DNA of 64,000 nucleotides from Pseudomonadota bacterium (GCA_018822545.1 JAHJKA010000031.1:1-64000); one strand, 5' to 3'; positions 1 through 9,414 are shown, counted from the first letter of the stretch. Numbers and translations: made by a program. Notes: a model not told the origin generated them from the sequence alone.

Positions 1-49
1 AGCCCCTGCACCCCGGGAAACATTCTTACATTCCGCCATATCCCTCTCC

Positions 50-271
50 TTACACTCGCCGGTGCGGGCAAGACAATTCTAAGAATGCAATTCCACCGGC
101 CAGCAGCACGAGTGTAAACATCAGAATCTGTTGCCATTGGGGAGGTAGCCCCTGATCATAGGTGGCAAGGATATAGACCTGAAACCATGTCAATCCTATC
201 AACAACACGATTTCAGCCACCCCAAAGATGACCAGTATCGATTTAACAAAATGAAATTTGTCATGTTCCAT
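50..271 (-). CDS. small two-helix membrane protein
   Basis: A 73-residue protein with two hydrophobic segments, about residues 9-33 and 48-66, separated by a polar loop (YDQGLPPQWQQ). I do not recognise a family. A longer reading frame begins at 343, but the ATG at 271 has a good ribosome site (TAGGTGAC) just upstream, and the longer N-terminus would be encoded by an intrinsic terminator hairpin at 287-323. The short form is therefore preferred. It lies downstream of the His/Asp-rich secreted protein gene, so it may be expressed by read-through of that terminator. The function is unknown; an inner-membrane location is inferred from the helices. Confidence 0.55.
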   Translation of the reverse strand: MEHDKFHFVKSILVIFGVAEIVLLIGLTWFQVYILATYDQGLPPQWQQILMFTLVLLAGGIAFLELSCPHRRV

Positions 272-286
272 ATCGTCACCTACAGC

Positions 287-323
287 AAAAAGGCCCTTTC
301 CGATCCTTGCGGACCGGAAAGGG
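287..323 (-). terminator. intrinsic terminator between two small genes
   Basis: On the minus strand a 9-bp perfect stem (CCCTTTCCG with CGGAAAGGG, arms at 315-323 and 294-302) is followed by CC and a run of five T. It sits after the gene ending at 404 and right before the ribosome site of the gene starting at 271, so it can terminate or attenuate transcription between them. Confidence 0.65.
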
Positions 324-403
324 TGAGGGAGGTCTTCAATCACTGATCACCAAGACCCCATTTTTTTAGCAGTTACTTTTACTCCTTATTACTACCGCGT
401 TGA

Positions 404-853
404 TTATCTATCCCCCCAGCTCGTATCGTCACTGTCATCATGATGATCCGAAGAGACATACTCATCATCATGATCCCAATGATCATCACTGTCACTGTCA
501 TCATGAGAGGAATCCGTCTCATCGGCATCCTGGTTAACACAGGCACCATTGATATCCACCTTGGATGACCAGTAAAGCCCGGTCTCATAGGCAGGTGCGC
601 GCCAGGCATAGTCAACGGTGGTCACATTGTTAGGCCGCAAAGTGACTTCCTTACACACATGACCCACGGCATTCCCTTTTTGGTCGTATGCCATCATTCT
701 TACTGCGGCATGCAGGTAATTGCCGGTGGTGTTCTTAACATCGGCCGAGACTGATGTGGCCTGGTTCATCTGCACCGTGCCAGCCGCCATGGCCAGACCA
801 GAGGTAACGAGGGCGATACACATCGCCAACAGAATTGTTTTTGTTATCTTCAT
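404..853 (-). CDS. secreted protein with His/Asp-rich C-terminal tail
   Basis: A 149-residue protein with a clear Sec signal peptide (hydrophobic residues about 5-22, likely cleavage after AMA). A mature domain of about 85 residues carries two cysteines (HVC and GAC) that could form a disulfide. The last 40 or so residues are almost only Asp, Ser and His (for example SSDHHDDSDD), a composition typical of divalent metal binding. The start is supported by GGAGGA eight bases upstream. I recognise no family. The gene lies about 80 bp downstream of another exported protein gene in the same direction. A role in periplasmic metal binding is only an inference from composition. Confidence 0.7.
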   Translation of the reverse strand: MKITKTILLAMCIALVTSGLAMAAGTVQMNQATSVSADVKNTTGNYLHAAVRMMAYDQKGNAVGHVCKEVTLRPNNVTTVDYAWRAPAYETGLYWSSKVDINGACVNQDADETDSSHDDSDSDDHWDHDDEYVSSDHHDDSDDTSWGDR

Positions 854-932
854 TAGTATATTCCTCCATTTCAGGATGATCTTTATTACAACGTACCGTT
901 TTCAGGTTCTTGTTTGTTTTGACCACTAGCCC

Positions 933-2369
933 TTAAGGGATAACGGTGTTGGGGGCATCCATGCTGACCACAAAGGCGGCAGGATCATCAAGGCCTGGCT
1001 CGGTCTGGGCTGCTGCGGCATCAAAGGTCGGAGTCATCCTGATGGTAAAGCTTGCATTACCATTGCCATCTGCGGTGGGCCAGTTCTGGGCATTGCCTAC
1101 AGAGATAAAGGCATTGATATTGACGTTTGCAAGATCATCGATGTCGCCGGGGATCCACAGAGGATCAGCCATCCAAGCGGCGATGGTGGCATCATCAACC
1201 AAGATGGGGGCACGGACATCGGTACCCACTGAAGGCGCGGGCTCATTGGCCAGACCGTCACCATCAATATCGTGGAGCTGGTAGTCCTGGCGGTATGATA
1301 CCCACTGGCCATCACAACCGGCATTGGGGGCGCCTGCCTGACCTGCTTCCTCGTCAAAGGAACCTTCACAGTTCGCGACAAGGGAGTTATCGGTGTATGG
1401 GTTGGCGTCACCATCGTAGAAAAAACCACCCTTCATCTGATTGCCTGGCAGCCATTCGCCAAACAGGTCACGATGAACAGCAGCAAGGCCGGTGGTGGCG
1501 ATGGAGGTTTCGCCGGCAATCAGGCCGAAGGTAGCACGCACATAAGGGTTGAAATAACCGGTGGTGAGGTGATGCTTGTCAACGGCACCGAACAGGCCAT
1601 GGGCCATGAGGGAATCAAGCTCACCCTGGTTCATCACAGAGCTGGGAGTGGGGGCGTTATCATCATAGACAGCACCACTCTTGGCACAAAAGCCAATACC
1701 CGAGCCGGGAGTAGCCTTCTGGAACTGACCATTCACCAGGAAACCAACCTCCTGGGTATAGCCGGTGACCCGGCTGCCGGTGTGGTTGCCGTATTTCTGC
1801 AGGAGACGATAGACATCGGTGCTGCCGGTGGCGGTAACGTCAAAGGTCAGATCAACAGGACCATCAAGGGCATAACTCACCATCTTGAAACGTTTACTGG
1901 TCTGCCATGGATCGGAACATTGCTTGATATCGGTACCCCAGGGGGATTCAGGCATCCAGCCGGCTGACATAATACAGTTCTCACCCCTCAAATCATCACC
2001 GGTAACAATGCTCAGGCCCGGGCCCTGGGTGTCTCTCTCCTTCCAGGTCATGGCGCCGTTCTGGGTGGTCATGGAGGCATCGGTAAAGATATTGGTCTTA
2101 CCAATCGAATACTTAACAAAACCGCTGGGCATGAAACCGTCAACGGCTGCAATGCCGGTGTTGGGATCAACAAGACTGCCTGGCTCCACGTAGTTGAAGA
2201 TATCAAACCCGAATGGGACGCCGGTGGCATTGGCGATCTCCTGCTGGGTCGGAATCTGGGTTGTCAGGGACATGTCCCACTGGCTCACCACATCTGCCTT
2301 GGCAACGCCGACAGCGCTGATCAGGCCCAGGGCCGCTGTGGCGGCCATCAATTTTCTGCTTCGTTTCAT
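933..2369 (-). CDS. large secreted protein of unknown function
   Basis: A 478-residue exported protein. The frame extends upstream to 2432, but the ATG at 2369 follows a strong ribosome site (GGAAGGAG) and opens a classic signal peptide (MKRSRK, then a hydrophobic stretch ending AKA). The mature part is acidic, rich in Gly, Asp, Asn and aromatic residues, with cysteines spread through it and no transmembrane segment at the C-terminus. The stretch with GENCIMSAGW and QCSDPWQTSKRFK vaguely recalls the choice-of-anchor F group, but no C-terminal sorting helix is visible, so I do not assign it. It probably resides in the periplasm or is a substrate for secretion. Confidence 0.7.
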   Translation of the reverse strand: MKRSRKLMAATAALGLISAVGVAKADVVSQWDMSLTTQIPTQQEIANATGVPFGFDIFNYVEPGSLVDPNTGIAAVDGFMPSGFVKYSIGKTNIFTDASMTTQNGAMTWKERDTQGPGLSIVTGDDLRGENCIMSAGWMPESPWGTDIKQCSDPWQTSKRFKMVSYALDGPVDLTFDVTATGSTDVYRLLQKYGNHTGSRVTGYTQEVGFLVNGQFQKATPGSGIGFCAKSGAVYDDNAPTPSSVMNQGELDSLMAHGLFGAVDKHHLTTGYFNPYVRATFGLIAGETSIATTGLAAVHRDLFGEWLPGNQMKGGFFYDGDANPYTDNSLVANCEGSFDEEAGQAGAPNAGCDGQWVSYRQDYQLHDIDGDGLANEPAPSVGTDVRAPILVDDATIAAWMADPLWIPGDIDDLANVNINAFISVGNAQNWPTADGNGNASFTIRMTPTFDAAAAQTEPGLDDPAAFVVSMDAPNTVIP

Positions 2370-2967
2370 AGCTTCTCCTTCCTCAAGGTTAATGATATGT
2401 CCCTGCTGAAAAAAGGCGGGGAAACCAGACAAGAGTGTCCTGCATCCCTCATCCTACCTTAATCTGTTCAACACACCTGTTGCACACCAAGGACACGACT
2501 CCGTACACTTGATCTTCCCTAGAGCAGAGATCGTACCAACAGGACGCAAAAAAAGACATGTGGCCGCAAAAAGCTGCCAACCTATTGCAATACCATTGTT
2601 TTTTTTTTACAAAAAACCCGCTTTTTTGAAAAAAATGGGGCAATTCGTCGCAGTCACCAGAAGCTGCTCAGCAACTCACTAGAATCTGTGGAGGGATTTT
2701 CGCCTGCAAAGATGGCCTTGCCGCAACCTTCCAGCAAAAAAAAATAAAGCCGTCTTCTTTGGGCATGGTGGGCTCCAATGCAACACCAGCAACACGCCTT
2801 GCACTGGGCCACAAGATGCCAAGAATACCCACAAAGAGAGCCTCTGCTGGAAACAGCTATGCCGTTGTGATTGCTCCGGATGCAGCACACTGAAAGAGAA
2901 CGGCGGCACAAAGACCTCGATAGCCATTGCTAAAAGGGGGAGAACACGAAAGGCGGGGAAAAGAATC
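2370..2967. other. 598-bp intergenic stretch, no gene seen
   Basis: It lies between the cyclase gene and the large secreted-protein gene, both on the minus strand. It holds several homopolymer runs (T10 near 2589, A9 near 2739) and short open frames with no ribosome sites or recognisable protein. The promoter of the gene starting at 2369 is expected here, but I could not point to a convincing -35/-10 pair. Confidence 0.5.
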
Positions 2968-4641
2968 CTACATCTGATCGGGAGAGGAGAACATAAAGCG
3001 GTTGCGGCCCTGGGCCTTGGCAGCGTACATGGCCGTATCGGCATTTTTCATGAGGATATCAGCGCTGGTCAGGTCAGGAGAGGAGAGACAGATACCGATA
3101 CTGACCCCTAAGACACACTGGTTGCCATGGATAACAAACGGTTTACCGATAGCGTCGAGAACCTTGGTGGCCACCTTCATGGCATCACTGGCATTATGAA
3201 CTCGGCTCAGTAAAATAGTAAACTCATCACCCCCCACCCTGGACACGGTATCCGTATCACGCACCGTCCCCTGCATGCGTTTTGCCACCTCCTGCAAGGC
3301 CAGGTCGCCGGCCTCATGACCATACTTATCATTCAGGGGTTTAAAATGGTCGAGATCAAGATAGAACAGGGCAAAGAGATGGCCATATCGTCTGGCCTCA
3401 TTCATGGTCAGAATCAGCCGATCAAAAAAGAGGTTACGGTTAGGCAAGCCGGTGAGCTTGTCAAAATTAGCCAAAAACTCCAACTGATCGCGTTGCTCTT
3501 TAAGCTCACTGATGTCATGGGCCAGGCAGGAAATCCCCTGCAGACTCCCGTCAGGGAGATAGAGAGCACTGGCGGAAAAAAGTACGGGAATGGCGTCATC
3601 CTCAGCGCTGATATAGAGCGCCTCAAGATTGGTAACGGCCTTGCCCTCGATAAGGCCCTGAAAGAGGGAATCGGCAACGCTTTCCTCTTTATGACTGAAA
3701 ATCTTCCGGAAAGAACTGCCCTCAAGATCCTCCTCAGAGGAGTGCAGGAGACTCAAGGTCGCATGGTTGGCGGTCTGAATGGTCAGATCGGGATTTAAGA
3801 TCACCAGAGAATCCGACATATTATTAATGATATTATCCACATAATCCCGAGAGACAGTTATATGCTGGAGTTCGCGGGTCATCTGCCAGAATGAAGATGC
3901 CAAAGCCTGGATCTCATCGCCGCCCTGACTGCGCGGAGGTTTGTCAACGGTTCTACCGCGACTGAAATCGTTGATCATTTTTTTGACATTTGCCAAGGGG
4001 GCAATGATTTCTTTATTGGCCAGCCAGTTAATGACAATGGTGGTCAGCAGCAGAAACAAGACAAAAAGGATGTGGAGTAAACGGGTATAGAGGTCAATGC
4101 GTTGATTATTGTCGCCCAGATCCGTAACGATCATCGCCTGCAGCATCTCGGCAACGTTTTGGAAATCAGCATCCAGTCCGGCCCGTAACTTGCCAAGCTG
4201 GTGGACCTCTTTGCGGGCGGCAAAGATATCCGCCTTCTGAACCGCCTCCAGATAATAATGTGAGGCCATGATGAAATAATCATTGTAATCGTCGCGCAGG
4301 GAAAGGATGCGGGGATAGATATCATTATGACTGGCACTGGCCAGCTGGACCAGTTCCTCAAGCATGAGGGCTATCTGGTCGTGGCGCATATTGGCCCGCA
4401 GCACATCCCCTTTTTCGCCGGTGAGCAGCCCGTTTTCGTAATCTTCACTCTGGGCGTTAAAGAGGCTGTGCACCAGAAGCCCTTTCGAGGACAGGGGGAG
4501 ATCTATTTTCTGGATGTGGGTGATGGAGACCTTGGTCTCGTTGTTCACCCAGGTGGTGGCCAGGGTGGCAATAAGATAACTCAGCAAGGCAACGCTGACG
4601 CAGGCCCATATCTTACTGCGAATATTACGGAGGATATGCAT
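2968..4641 (-). CDS. membrane diguanylate cyclase (HAMP-PAS-GGDEF)
   Basis: A 557-residue sensor that should make cyclic di-GMP from GTP at the inner membrane. Order: TM helix near residues 9-30, periplasmic helical domain of about 155 residues, TM helix near 188-207, HAMP linker, PAS domain about 270-385, and a C-terminal GGDEF domain. The active-site motif is intact (RVGGDEF), and RDTD lies five residues before it, the position of the product-inhibition I-site. There is no EAL or HD-GYP domain. The ATG at 4641 is preferred over a TTG six bases upstream. It is the last gene of the five-gene operon and follows the PstS-like protein by eight bases, which suggests the periplasmic protein may feed its sensor domain. 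Confidence 0.9.
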   Translation of the reverse strand: MHILRNIRSKIWACVSVALLSYLIATLATTWVNNETKVSITHIQKIDLPLSSKGLLVHSLFNAQSEDYENGLLTGEKGDVLRANMRHDQIALMLEELVQLASASHNDIYPRILSLRDDYNDYFIMASHYYLEAVQKADIFAARKEVHQLGKLRAGLDADFQNVAEMLQAMIVTDLGDNNQRIDLYTRLLHILFVLFLLLTTIVINWLANKEIIAPLANVKKMINDFSRGRTVDKPPRSQGGDEIQALASSFWQMTRELQHITVSRDYVDNIINNMSDSLVILNPDLTIQTANHATLSLLHSSEEDLEGSSFRKIFSHKEESVADSLFQGLIEGKAVTNLEALYISAEDDAIPVLFSASALYLPDGSLQGISCLAHDISELKEQRDQLEFLANFDKLTGLPNRNLFFDRLILTMNEARRYGHLFALFYLDLDHFKPLNDKYGHEAGDLALQEVAKRMQGTVRDTDTVSRVGGDEFTILLSRVHNASDAMKVATKVLDAIGKPFVIHGNQCVLGVSIGICLSSPDLTSADILMKNADTAMYAAKAQGRNRFMFSSPDQM

Positions 4642-4649
4642 ACACAAAC

Positions 4650-5093
4650 CTACTGGGAAATGGGGACAACCTTCACAGCCGGTGTTACCGCCTCGGGGCT
4701 GACATAGCCAAGGCCACCCACATGGGCGGCAACAAAATCGATGACCTCCTGGTCCGTCTGGACCGTTGGAGGCGGCATGCCCTGGCCGCGAAACAGCATC
4801 TTCTTACGGAAAATCAAATACTGGCGTGGCGATCTTTTAAGAAGAGTATAGCTGAAAGATTCATATATTTTTGGATTTTCGTTGATAACGGCGGCAATGT
4901 TTCCCCCGTCCGGCCAAATTCGTTTCCGGCTCAGGAAAATAAGCTCCACCTCATGGGGACTCAAACGTGCCACATCATTGCCGACATTGACCACCAGCAC
5001 AAAATCAGCATCAGCCCGACAATTGCCACTTCCTGCGACGAAAAGCCACAAAAAGAAAACAAGCCCACCGATATGCCCTTTTAATTTCATCAT
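4650..5093 (-). CDS. small PstS-like periplasmic protein
   Basis: A 147-residue exported protein with a signal peptide ending near residue 27. The mature part matches the pattern of short phosphate ABC-transporter substrate-binding-like proteins: LVVNVGNDV, LSPHEVELIFLSRKRIWPDG and VAAHVGGLGYVSPEAV resemble the first lobe of PstS. It is about half the length of a full binding protein and no ABC permease is nearby, so a sensory or scaffold role is more likely than transport. It lies between the porin-like gene and the diguanylate cyclase gene with gaps of five and eight bases. Its start has no clear ribosome site, so translational coupling is likely. The ligand is unknown. Confidence 0.7.
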   Translation of the reverse strand: MMKLKGHIGGLVFFLWLFVAGSGNCRADADFVLVVNVGNDVARLSPHEVELIFLSRKRIWPDGGNIAAVINENPKIYESFSYTLLKRSPRQYLIFRKKMLFRGQGMPPPTVQTDQEVIDFVAAHVGGLGYVSPEAVTPAVKVVPISQ

Positions 5094-5098
5094 GATGA

Positions 5099-6307
5099 TT
5101 AAAAATTAAAGGTGAGCTTCAGGGCGCCATACTGCCAATACCGTTCAGCGCCCTCCGGATTGAAGTAACTCATATAAAAAGCGGTACCATCAATGGTATG
5201 CCACTCCGCCTTAAAGGTCCAGTTCTCAGTAATATCATAGCGTAGAATTGCGGCCAGGTCCTTGCGCCAGGGATAGGGATTTCTGTCTCCCACCGGCTCG
5301 TGACGGTTCTTGATGAGGCGATAATATTCATCATAGAGCAGGGAAAGAGTCAAATCCTCAATGGGGGCGTAGCTCAGAAGCAGATACCAGGCCCGGGACC
5401 GACCATCCAAGGTCGTCACACAAAACTGCTCTTGTTTACGGTCGGTCTCGCAATACTCGGCAGCCGCACTGAACTTCTGCCAGGAATACTCCAGGGAGGC
5501 AACCACCTTGCTTTTGACGCGCAGCGTACTCACCTGGGTGGCGTGAATCCGTGTCTCGTCATATAAAGATAAAAAGGTCAAACCACCGCGCAACCCCTCC
5601 AGGGCAGGATTTAAAAACAGCGCCGCACCATAGACATAGTCATTTTCTCTGGTCAGGTCATCCGTGGTTAAGCCGAGAGAATAGGTGTTATTGTAGCGGT
5701 TGACAATCTCCGTGGCAGCCAGGGTGGCCAGGGAATCACAATCATAGTTAATCTTACCCCCAAAGAGCTGGTAATCGACATCCCCCCATCCACCCAAGAG
5801 CAGATTACCATACATCTCACCGCCCCAATGGGCCTGCCAGGAATCGCGGCGGGTTTCATCATAGATGGATTGGGGCAGAAAGATGAGGGGGCGCAGAAAA
5901 TCGGAATCACGTTCCATATTATAGAGGCCCATGGGCATCTTGATCTTGCCCAGCCGAAGGCCGAAGGGGTCAGTGAAATGATACTCTGCCACCAGCCAGT
6001 CGAGACGGAGGTTGCCATTGGTGCTGTCGCCGAAATCGCAGTAGAGGGCCTGGCCGCCTAAACGAAACTTATCGGTGAGCTGGGCATTGATATTAGCGCC
6101 TATTTCCCGAAAGTCCCAAAGACCTTCTTTGGTATCGCTCAGGAAATTATTGCCGTTCGTATCCAGGTAGCCCTGGGTCAGAAAACCATGCACCTGGACC
6201 TTGTCGCCAAGATCAAGGGCCCAGAGGGCGGAAGGCAAAAACATGAACAACAGGGCAGTAAGGCTCAAGACCTTTGCCCGTGGGGGAAAAACTTGTGAAA
6301 ACATCAT
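5099..6307 (-). CDS. porin-like outer-membrane protein
   Basis: A 402-residue protein with a signal peptide (cleavage near WALDLG) and alternating polar and aromatic residues typical of beta-barrel strands throughout. The mature N-terminus reads VQVHGFLTQGY and the chain ends LKLTFNF with a terminal phenylalanine, the usual barrel-assembly signal. It resembles the porin-like proteins found beside PstS-like proteins. Its start codon overlaps the stop of the regulator gene (TAATG), so the two are translationally coupled. Barrel and location are well supported by sequence style; the solute is unknown. Confidence 0.75.
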   Translation of the reverse strand: MMFSQVFPPRAKVLSLTALLFMFLPSALWALDLGDKVQVHGFLTQGYLDTNGNNFLSDTKEGLWDFREIGANINAQLTDKFRLGGQALYCDFGDSTNGNLRLDWLVAEYHFTDPFGLRLGKIKMPMGLYNMERDSDFLRPLIFLPQSIYDETRRDSWQAHWGGEMYGNLLLGGWGDVDYQLFGGKINYDCDSLATLAATEIVNRYNNTYSLGLTTDDLTRENDYVYGAALFLNPALEGLRGGLTFLSLYDETRIHATQVSTLRVKSKVVASLEYSWQKFSAAAEYCETDRKQEQFCVTTLDGRSRAWYLLLSYAPIEDLTLSLLYDEYYRLIKNRHEPVGDRNPYPWRKDLAAILRYDITENWTFKAEWHTIDGTAFYMSYFNPEGAERYWQYGALKLTFNF

Positions 6308-7650
6308 TATAACTCAGCTCGTTTCAGGTGATAATCAGTGATTTTTTTACGGAGGGTGGTGGGTGAAATATCCAGGGAGAGAGCGGTGTGGGTAATATTC
6401 CATTTATGCTCGTCAAGCACCTGGCTTATATACATTTTCTCGGTGGCGGCCAGGGTTCCGGTTACCGGCCGGATGGCCTGTTCCTCTTTATCCCCCTGTT
6501 GCATATCCAGATCATCGGCATCGATCTCATGGCCATGGGCCAGAACCATGGCCCGGGTCAGGGTATTTTCAAGCTCCCGGACGTTGCCGGGCCAATTGCT
6601 GGTCCTTAGTTTCCGCCGCCCGTCTGAGCAGAGGCGCGGAGTCTGACGCCCCAGTTTATAGGCAATCTTGGCAAGAAGATGTTCGGCCAGCGGCTCAATA
6701 TCGCCCCGGCGCTCCCGGAGGGAGGGCACCTCAATACTCACCACCTTAAGACGATAGAAGAGATCCTGGCGGAAGGTGCCATCGTGAACCATTTCCTCAA
6801 GATTCCGATGGGTGGCCGTGACAATACGGGCCTTCAGGGGTCTGCTCTTTAATCCTCCGACCCGCACGAACTCACTCTCCTGCAAGACCCGTAACAGCTT
6901 GCTCTGTAGATCAAGGGACATATCGCCGATTTCATCAAGAAACACAGTACCCTCGCGGGCAAATTCCAGCTTGCCCTCCTTGGCATGGTCCGCCCCGGTA
7001 AAGGCCCCTTTTTCATAGCCGAAAAGTTCACTTTCAAGGAGAGTGGAGACAAACGCTGAACAATTGATGGCGACAAAAGGCTGATCCGGGGACGAGGCCT
7101 CATGGAGAATACGGGCGACAAGCTCCTTGCCGGTGCCGGACTCGCCGGTAACAAAAACCGTTATTTTACTGCGGGCCAGGAGGCCAATCTGTTTATGGAT
7201 ATCAATTATTTTCCGATCAGAGCCGACCATTTCCAATGGAAATGTATGGGCAGGCTCTTGATTGTCAGGATCAACATGTCCTCTCTTGGCCTTGAGCGAT
7301 TCCACCTTGGCAATCATTTCTAAAAGCTCATCAAGGTCCAATGGTTTGCGCAGATAGTTAAAGGCGCCGTCCCGCATGGCCGCAACAGCTTCCCTGTTTT
7401 CGGTATTGCCGGTCATAATGACGACGATGACGCCGGGCTGATCAGCAATGATAACCGGCAGCGCCTTGAGGCCATGCTCATCAGGCAGATTGAGATCCAG
7501 CAGCACCAGATCTGGAACCATATCCGCCAGGGTCGTCATACCGTCCGAGACATTATGGGCTACGGCAATCTGATGATGCTCGGCCTTCAACTGAATTTCA
7601 AGAGATCTGGCCAGGGCCAGATCATCATCGATGATAAGAATTTTGATCAT
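6307..7650 (-). CDS. NtrC-family sigma-54 response regulator
   Basis: A 447-residue activator. An N-terminal receiver domain (about 1-120) has the acidic pocket DDD and phosphorylation site LLDLNLPD. A central AAA+ domain has Walker A GESGTGKE, the sigma-54 contact loop GAFTGA and Walker B FLDEIGDM. The C-terminal 45 or so residues form a Fis-type helix-turn-helix. It is expected to open promoters for sigma-54 polymerase when phosphorylated by the kinase encoded seven bases upstream. Targets are not evident here. A candidate sigma-54 promoter lies before gspE at 15682, but nothing ties the two together. Confidence 0.93.
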   Translation of the reverse strand: MIKILIIDDDLALARSLEIQLKAEHHQIAVAHNVSDGMTTLADMVPDLVLLDLNLPDEHGLKALPVIIADQPGVIVVIMTGNTENREAVAAMRDGAFNYLRKPLDLDELLEMIAKVESLKAKRGHVDPDNQEPAHTFPLEMVGSDRKIIDIHKQIGLLARSKITVFVTGESGTGKELVARILHEASSPDQPFVAINCSAFVSTLLESELFGYEKGAFTGADHAKEGKLEFAREGTVFLDEIGDMSLDLQSKLLRVLQESEFVRVGGLKSRPLKARIVTATHRNLEEMVHDGTFRQDLFYRLKVVSIEVPSLRERRGDIEPLAEHLLAKIAYKLGRQTPRLCSDGRRKLRTSNWPGNVRELENTLTRAMVLAHGHEIDADDLDMQQGDKEEQAIRPVTGTLAATEKMYISQVLDEHKWNITHTALSLDISPTTLRKKITDYHLKRAEL

Positions 7651-7656
7651 TGTTCC

Positions 7657-9414
7657 CTAATCCTTAAAAATGAGTGAAAAACTCGCCCCTCCACCGGGAT
7701 TATTTTCTGCAAGAACCGATCCGCCCTGATAATCCATTACCTTTTTTACATTTGCCAGACCAAGTCCGGTGCCCAGAGCCCTGGTGGTGAAAAAGGGTTG
7801 AAACACCCGCTCCATCTGCTCCGGACGCAAGCCCGGACCCTTATCGGACACTTTAATTATCGCTGTCCCTTCGGTTCCGGCAGGACGTCTGCCACTGATG
7901 GTGACGGTGCTACCAGCATCAGACCACTGGATAGCGTTACCCACTAGATTGATCAGGGCTCGACACGAATTTTCCTTATCCGCCTGAAAGAGGAAATCCT
8001 GGAGTTTATCTTCCACCTTCAGTTCGATATGTTCCTTATCAGCCTCTGCCTTAACGGCAGCCAACACCTCGGCCATAATCTCGCCAAAGGTGATTGGCTT
8101 TTTATGAATATCCACAGGCTTGCTGTACTGGAGCAAATCCTCAAACATTCCCTCAAGGCGGCCGACCTGAATAAGCGAAATGGCAGCCATCTCTTTATAG
8201 TCTTCGTCATCCTTGAGCTTCCGGGCCAAGGCCTGAAGATTAATCTTGATGGAGGAGAGAGGGTTACGCATCTCATGGACCAGACTTGAGCTCATCTTGC
8301 CCACCGTACTCAAGGTGGTACTTTGGATCAGAGACTGCTGCTGTTTTTCCAAGGCATCCATCATGGCATTAAAGGCCTCACCCACCTCCTGGACATATTC
8401 CTCCTTGAAGGGCGGCAGCCGCTCGTTGTTACGTCCAACACTAATTTGCCGGGCAACCCTGGTCAATTCATCAAGGGGCGCAGCCAGACGTTTCGAGAGA
8501 TTTTGAGCCAGCACAAAGAGGATAATTACGGTAACGAAGGCCGTGAGGAGACCATAAAGAATATACTTCTCAAATTGCTGCAGGACGCTGCCGGTGGGGA
8601 ACTGGCTAATGAGCAGCCATTTAAATTCAGGGATGGGAGCCGTGATAAAGAAAACCTCTTCATCATTGCAGTTGAAAGTCTTCTGCACCTCCCAGGAGGG
8701 GCTGCTCAACACCGGCGGGGGAACTTGATTACCAAGACATGGCGTGACAGACTGATCCTGGTCTTTCACCGGTGATTGATAGAGAATTTTACCTTCCTCA
8801 GAGGCGAGAATATAGCTGCCCCCTTCGTTTAGATCAGAGGTGTCGGCCAGAATACGGTCCAAGGAACGGCTCAGATTGGCTTCAGCCACCAGAAATGCAC
8901 CGACCTCGCCCTTGCGATTGAGCAATGCCTGGCCCACGGGCAGGAGGACCTCATTGCCGGGGTTGCGATATTCATCCCCCAAGACAAACATGCCGTCAAG
9001 AGACTGCAGTTTTCCCCGGTACTTTTCCGAAGGGCGTTTCACCTCTTCTTTTAAACCCTGAGGATAACGGACTAAAAGAGACCAGTCGGGACGATACAGG
9101 CTTATGGAACGATAGATGATATGGCCCTTAAAAAGCTTCTCGGTGGCGGCAAAAAAAACCTCTTCATCACCCAGCTTTTTCTTGCCGCCGTCATCAAAGG
9201 CCAGATGATAAAAATCCTGTCGGGTATGGCTGACCCAGGTCCGCAGCCAGAGAAGGCGCGAGCGCAAGGCAAAGGCGAGATGCTCTTTTTCAACATTTTC
9301 GATGGTCTGCCGGGCAAAATAATGGTTTTGAAAGGCCATAACCAACAACGGCAACAGGCCAACAACGGCCATGGCCAAAAAAATCTGTTTATTAAGTCCA
9401 GAGGATATTTTCAT
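7657..9414 (-). CDS. membrane sensor histidine kinase
   Basis: A 585-residue kinase. A TM helix near residues 9-27 is followed by an extracytoplasmic domain of about 250 residues (probably Cache-type), a second TM helix near 283-303, a HAMP domain, a HisKA domain with the phosphoacceptor in LVHEMRNPLSS, and a HATPase domain with DKGPGLRP and GTGLGL boxes. It is the first gene of the operon and the likely partner of the NtrC-type regulator that follows it. The periplasmic domain and the downstream porin-like and PstS-like proteins suggest it detects an extracellular solute, which cannot be named from sequence. Confidence 0.92.
   Translation of the reverse strand: MKISSGLNKQIFLAMAVVGLLPLLVMAFQNHYFARQTIENVEKEHLAFALRSRLLWLRTWVSHTRQDFYHLAFDDGGKKKLGDEEVFFAATEKLFKGHIIYRSISLYRPDWSLLVRYPQGLKEEVKRPSEKYRGKLQSLDGMFVLGDEYRNPGNEVLLPVGQALLNRKGEVGAFLVAEANLSRSLDRILADTSDLNEGGSYILASEEGKILYQSPVKDQDQSVTPCLGNQVPPPVLSSPSWEVQKTFNCNDEEVFFITAPIPEFKWLLISQFPTGSVLQQFEKYILYGLLTAFVTVIILFVLAQNLSKRLAAPLDELTRVARQISVGRNNERLPPFKEEYVQEVGEAFNAMMDALEKQQQSLIQSTTLSTVGKMSSSLVHEMRNPLSSIKINLQALARKLKDDEDYKEMAAISLIQVGRLEGMFEDLLQYSKPVDIHKKPITFGEIMAEVLAAVKAEADKEHIELKVEDKLQDFLFQADKENSCRALINLVGNAIQWSDAGSTVTISGRRPAGTEGTAIIKVSDKGPGLRPEQMERVFQPFFTTRALGTGLGLANVKKVMDYQGGSVLAENNPGGGASFSLIFKD

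Noticed and set aside
2679..3044. Open frames of 85-121 codons in the gap after the cyclase gene
   Set aside because: They overlap the cyclase 3' end in another frame, lack ribosome sites and contain Cys/Trp-rich non-protein-like text.
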